A stretch of DNA of 15,194 bases. Source: Pseudomonadota bacterium. Its GTDB lineage: Bacteria > Pseudomonadota > Alphaproteobacteria > Rhodospirillales > Magnetospirillaceae. The notes under the pieces are model-generated. The model was not told the DNA's origin and made no database searches. It saw nothing but the letters and a program-made list of their open reading frames with translations. Positions within the stretch are counted from its first letter, which is position 1, and the number at the start of each line of letters is the position of its first letter. Shown here one piece after another: positions 13,729 to 15,194 of the stretch. The position numbers and the translations under genes are program-made. Location of the stretch: positions 1 to 15,194 of the forward strand of contig JAFAAW010000068.1 in assembly GCA_023426365.1 (NCBI GenBank), in the 5' to 3' direction.

Positions 13729-14619
13729 TCAGCCCTCCTCCAGGTTCCGGCGTGTCAGTTCGTACAGGGCCACCGCCGCCGCGTTGGAAACGTTCAGGCT
13801 TTCCACCGCGCCGGTCATGGGCAGTTTCACCAGGAAATCGCAGTGCTCGCGGGTCAGGCGGCGCAGGCCCTCGCCCTCGGCGCCCATCACCAGGGCGATA
13901 CGGCCGGTCAGCTTCTGGCTGGCCAGGGTGCGCGGCGCCTCGCCGGCCATTCCGGCCACCCAGAACCCAGCCTGTTTCAGTTGTTCGAGCGCGCGCACCA
14001 CGTTGGTGACGCGCACCAGCGGCATGCGCTCCAGCGCGCCCGAGGCGGCCTTGGCGAGCGCGCCGGTTTCCTCGGGGGCATGGCGGTCGGGCACCACCAC
14101 CGCCAGCGCGCCAAAGGCGGCGGCCGACCGGACGATGGCGCCCACATTGTGCGGGTCGGTCACCTGGTCCAGCACCATCACCACCACGTCGGCGCGGTCG
14201 GCGCCCATGCGGGCGACGTCCTCGATGGCGGGGGCGGGCAGGGGTTCGCACAGCGCGGCGATGCCCTGATGCACGGCGCCGGGCGGCAGCAGGCGCTCCA
14301 GCTCCTGCTTGTCCACCACCTCGACGCCGGGCAGCGGACGGGCGTGGCGGGCGGCGTCGATGGCGGCCGCCCAATTCCTTTCCGCCTCCTGGGTCAGGGT
14401 CAGGCGGCGGATCTTGCGCTTGGGATTGTCCAGCGCGGCGGCCACCGCGTGCTGGCCATAGAGCCAGAGCTGGTTGCCGGCCGGCCGCTGTCCGCGTTCG
14501 CCGCCGCGCTCGGAACCCCGCTCGTTCCTTGGAGTTTCCGCCTTTCCGGCGCGGGCCGGAAGGGGGCGTGCGGGAGCGCGCTGGGCGCGGCTTTTATCTC
14601 GGGAATCACGGTTCGCCAT
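13729..14619 (-). CDS. rlmB: 23S rRNA (guanosine-2'-O-)-methyltransferase RlmB (SpoU/TrmH family)
   Basis: RlmB methylates the ribose of a guanosine in the 23S rRNA P loop (G2251 in E. coli), using S-adenosylmethionine. The 296 residues contain an N-terminal basic tail (1-48, Arg-, Ala- and Pro-rich, absent from E. coli RlmB), the substrate-binding domain (50-125), and the SPOUT domain with its three motifs: 'DPHNVGAIVRSAAAFG' (155-170; Asn158, Arg164), 'LVMGAEGEGLRRL' (243-255; Glu249) and 'LPMTGAVESLNVSNAAAVAL' (266-285). A strong GGAGG ribosome site lies 7 bases before ATG 14619. The gene is divergent from tRNA-Tyr. Other SpoU/TrmH methylases (e.g. TrmL) are shorter and lack the N-terminal domain, so RlmB is the best call. 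Confidence 0.92.
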   Translation of the reverse strand: MANRDSRDKSRAQRAPARPLPARAGKAETPRNERGSERGGERGQRPAGNQLWLYGQHAVAAALDNPKRKIRRLTLTQEAERNWAAAIDAARHARPLPGVEVVDKQELERLLPPGAVHQGIAALCEPLPAPAIEDVARMGADRADVVVMVLDQVTDPHNVGAIVRSAAAFGALAVVVPDRHAPEETGALAKAASGALERMPLVRVTNVVRALEQLKQAGFWVAGMAGEAPRTLASQKLTGRIALVMGAEGEGLRRLTREHCDFLVKLPMTGAVESLNVSNAAAVALYELTRRNLEEG

Positions 14620-14661
14620 AGGGGCACCTCCGACTTTCTGAAGTACCCTTCTCTTTTGACG

Positions 14662-14689
14662 TTGACAAGCCGCCGAAAATCCTCATATT
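14662..14689 (+). promoter_or_regulatory. Promoter of the tRNA-Tyr / tRNA-Gly / tuf transcript
   Basis: A perfect -35 box TTGACA (14662-14667) is followed after 16 bases by CATATT (14684-14689), matching four of six -10 positions. A second TTGACG sits just upstream (14656-14661). Transcription would start near 14696, about 34 bases before tRNA-Tyr. As no clear terminator is seen after the tRNAs, the same promoter probably serves tuf. Confidence 0.65.
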
Positions 14690-14729
14690 TCGCAACTCCC
14701 GCCGCGACGCTTCTAGCGACGACGGCAGT

Positions 14730-14815
14730 GGAGGGGTGGCCGAGCGGTCAATGGCAGCAGACTGTAAATCTGCCGACGGTAGTCTACGTTGGTTCGAATC
14801 CAACCCCCTCCACCA
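14730..14815 (+). tRNA. tRNA-Tyr (anticodon GTA)
   Basis: This is an 86-base class II tRNA with encoded CCA. The acceptor stem is GGAGGGG/CCCCTCC with discriminator A; the anticodon stem-loop is GCAGA-CTGTAAA-TCTGC with GTA. A long variable arm (CGACGGTAGTCTACG region) is present, as expected for Tyr, and the T arm has GTTGG-TTCGAAT-CCAAC. Confidence 0.97.
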
Positions 14816-14891
14816 TTTACCTTTTCCTGGCCGGGCGACGACGATGTATCGGGTCCCGCCCGAGGGGGCGAGAGCCCGGTGCGGACGCTTT

Positions 14892-14965
14892 GCGGGTGTA
14901 GCTCAATGGTAGAGCAACAGCCTTCCAAGCTGATGACGGGGGTTCGATTCCCCTCACCCGCTCCA
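14892..14965 (+). tRNA. tRNA-Gly (anticodon TCC)
   Basis: This is a 74-base tRNA with encoded CCA. The acceptor stem is GCGGGTG/CACCCGC with discriminator T; the D stem is GCTC/GAGC; the anticodon loop is CTTCCAA with TCC, reading GGA and GGG. The T arm is GGGGG-TTCGATT-CCCCT with one G-T pair at its outer end. It lies 76 bases after tRNA-Tyr, and tuf follows after 107 bases. In E. coli the related order is thrU-tyrU-glyT-thrT-tufB. Confidence 0.97.
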
Positions 14966-15001
14966 GCGCGCCTTCCAGAGTTGGGTCCGGCCTGATAGGG
15001 G

Positions 15002-15053
15002 TTTCGTGCACCGCGGCAATCTGCCGCTTTCGTGAACCGCGGCAGATTGCCGC
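15002..15053 (+). repeat. Nested direct and inverted repeats in the tuf leader
   Basis: GCGGCAATCTGCCGC (15013-15027) and GCGGCAGATTGCCGC (15039-15053) are exact 15-base reverse complements with an 11-base loop. Each arm is also a small hairpin on its own (GCGGCA/TGCCGC with a 3-base loop). In addition, TTTCGTGCACCGCGGCA (15002-15018) is repeated as TTTCGTGAACCGCGGCA (15028-15044), 16 of 17 identical, with a 26-base period. The RNA can fold as one long stem or two short ones, ending 19 bases before the tuf ATG. It could be an attenuator, a processing site or a translation control. Confidence 0.8.
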
Positions 15054-15072
15054 CGAGCAGACGGGTTGAAAC

Positions 15073-15194
15073 ATGGCTAAGGCGAAATTCGAGCGCAGCA
15101 AGCCGCACTGCAACATCGGCACCATCGGTCACGTTGACCATGGCAAGACCTCGTTGACCGCGGCGATCACCAAGGTTCTGGCCGAGGCTGGTGG
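15073..15194 (+). CDS. tuf: Elongation factor Tu, N-terminal part, cut by window edge
   Basis: The first 40 codons of EF-Tu are visible, starting MAKAKFERSKPHCNIGTIGH and including the P-loop GHVDHGKT (about residues 19-26) that binds GTP phosphates. EF-Tu carries aminoacyl-tRNA to the ribosome; the complete protein has about 396 residues, so some 90% lies outside. The start is unambiguous by homology, although the upstream sequence (ACGGGTTGAAAC) is not a strong Shine-Dalgarno site, which may matter given the structured leader. Its position after tRNA-Tyr and tRNA-Gly matches the classical tufB locus; in most relatives tRNA-Trp, secE and nusG come next, outside this window. Confidence 0.98.
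   Translation, partial: MAKAKFERSKPHCNIGTIGHVDHGKTSLTAAITKVLAEAG

Noticed and set aside
1..15194. CRISPR array, insertion sequence, prophage or toxin-antitoxin system
   Set aside because: No regularly spaced repeats, transposase motifs, terminal inverted repeats with target duplications, integrase or toxin-antitoxin pairs were found on either strand.

Overview
The window is GC-rich, densely packed bacterial DNA, most likely from an alphaproteobacterium of the Rhodospirillales (Magnetospirillum-like). This placement is an inference. It rests on base composition, on the tRNA-Thr / rlmB / tRNA-Tyr / tRNA-Gly / tuf neighbourhood, and on the mix of signalling and siroheme genes. No gene-free stretch exceeds 200 bases. 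There is no sign of phage, insertion sequences, CRISPR or rRNA.

Layout. Bases 1-1363 (minus) hold the N-terminal 454 codons of an autotransporter that runs off the left edge; an AraC-type regulator lies just upstream of it on the same strand (1462-2493). A plus-strand block follows: a DUF2795 small protein (2637), a TrpD2/YbiB-like protein (2889), and an ABC-2 exporter pair whose genes overlap by 4 bases (4034-5790). Convergent to it is a globin-coupled HD-GYP protein (5866-6948, minus). Next on the minus strand are an unrecognised 380-residue protein (7057-8199), a short AT-rich region full of dyads (8241-8322), and the siroheme/cobalamin pair cobA-cbiX (8310-9919). Then come an unrecognised 565-residue protein (10116-11813, minus), a small two-span membrane protein (12004-12336, plus) and an exported alpha/beta hydrolase (12370-13536, minus). 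The right end is a translation locus: tRNA-Thr and rlmB on the minus strand, then, divergently, tRNA-Tyr, tRNA-Gly and the start of tuf.

How the parts work together. CobA methylates uroporphyrinogen III to precorrin-2, and CbiX would insert the metal; the dehydrogenase needed between them is not here. The globin-HD-GYP protein probably couples a heme-bound gas (O2 or similar) to cyclic-di-GMP breakdown. The ABC pair is a complete minimal exporter of unknown substrate. The right-hand cluster feeds translation: tRNAs, a 23S rRNA methylase and EF-Tu.

No wholly new system is evident. The most interesting items are the nested repeat in the tuf leader, which can fold in two mutually exclusive ways and whose core recurs 2.6 kb away inside a coding region; the AT-rich dyad cluster at the end of cbiX; the gas-sensor HD-GYP protein; the lopsided active-site pattern of the two CbiX halves; and two sizeable proteins I cannot assign.
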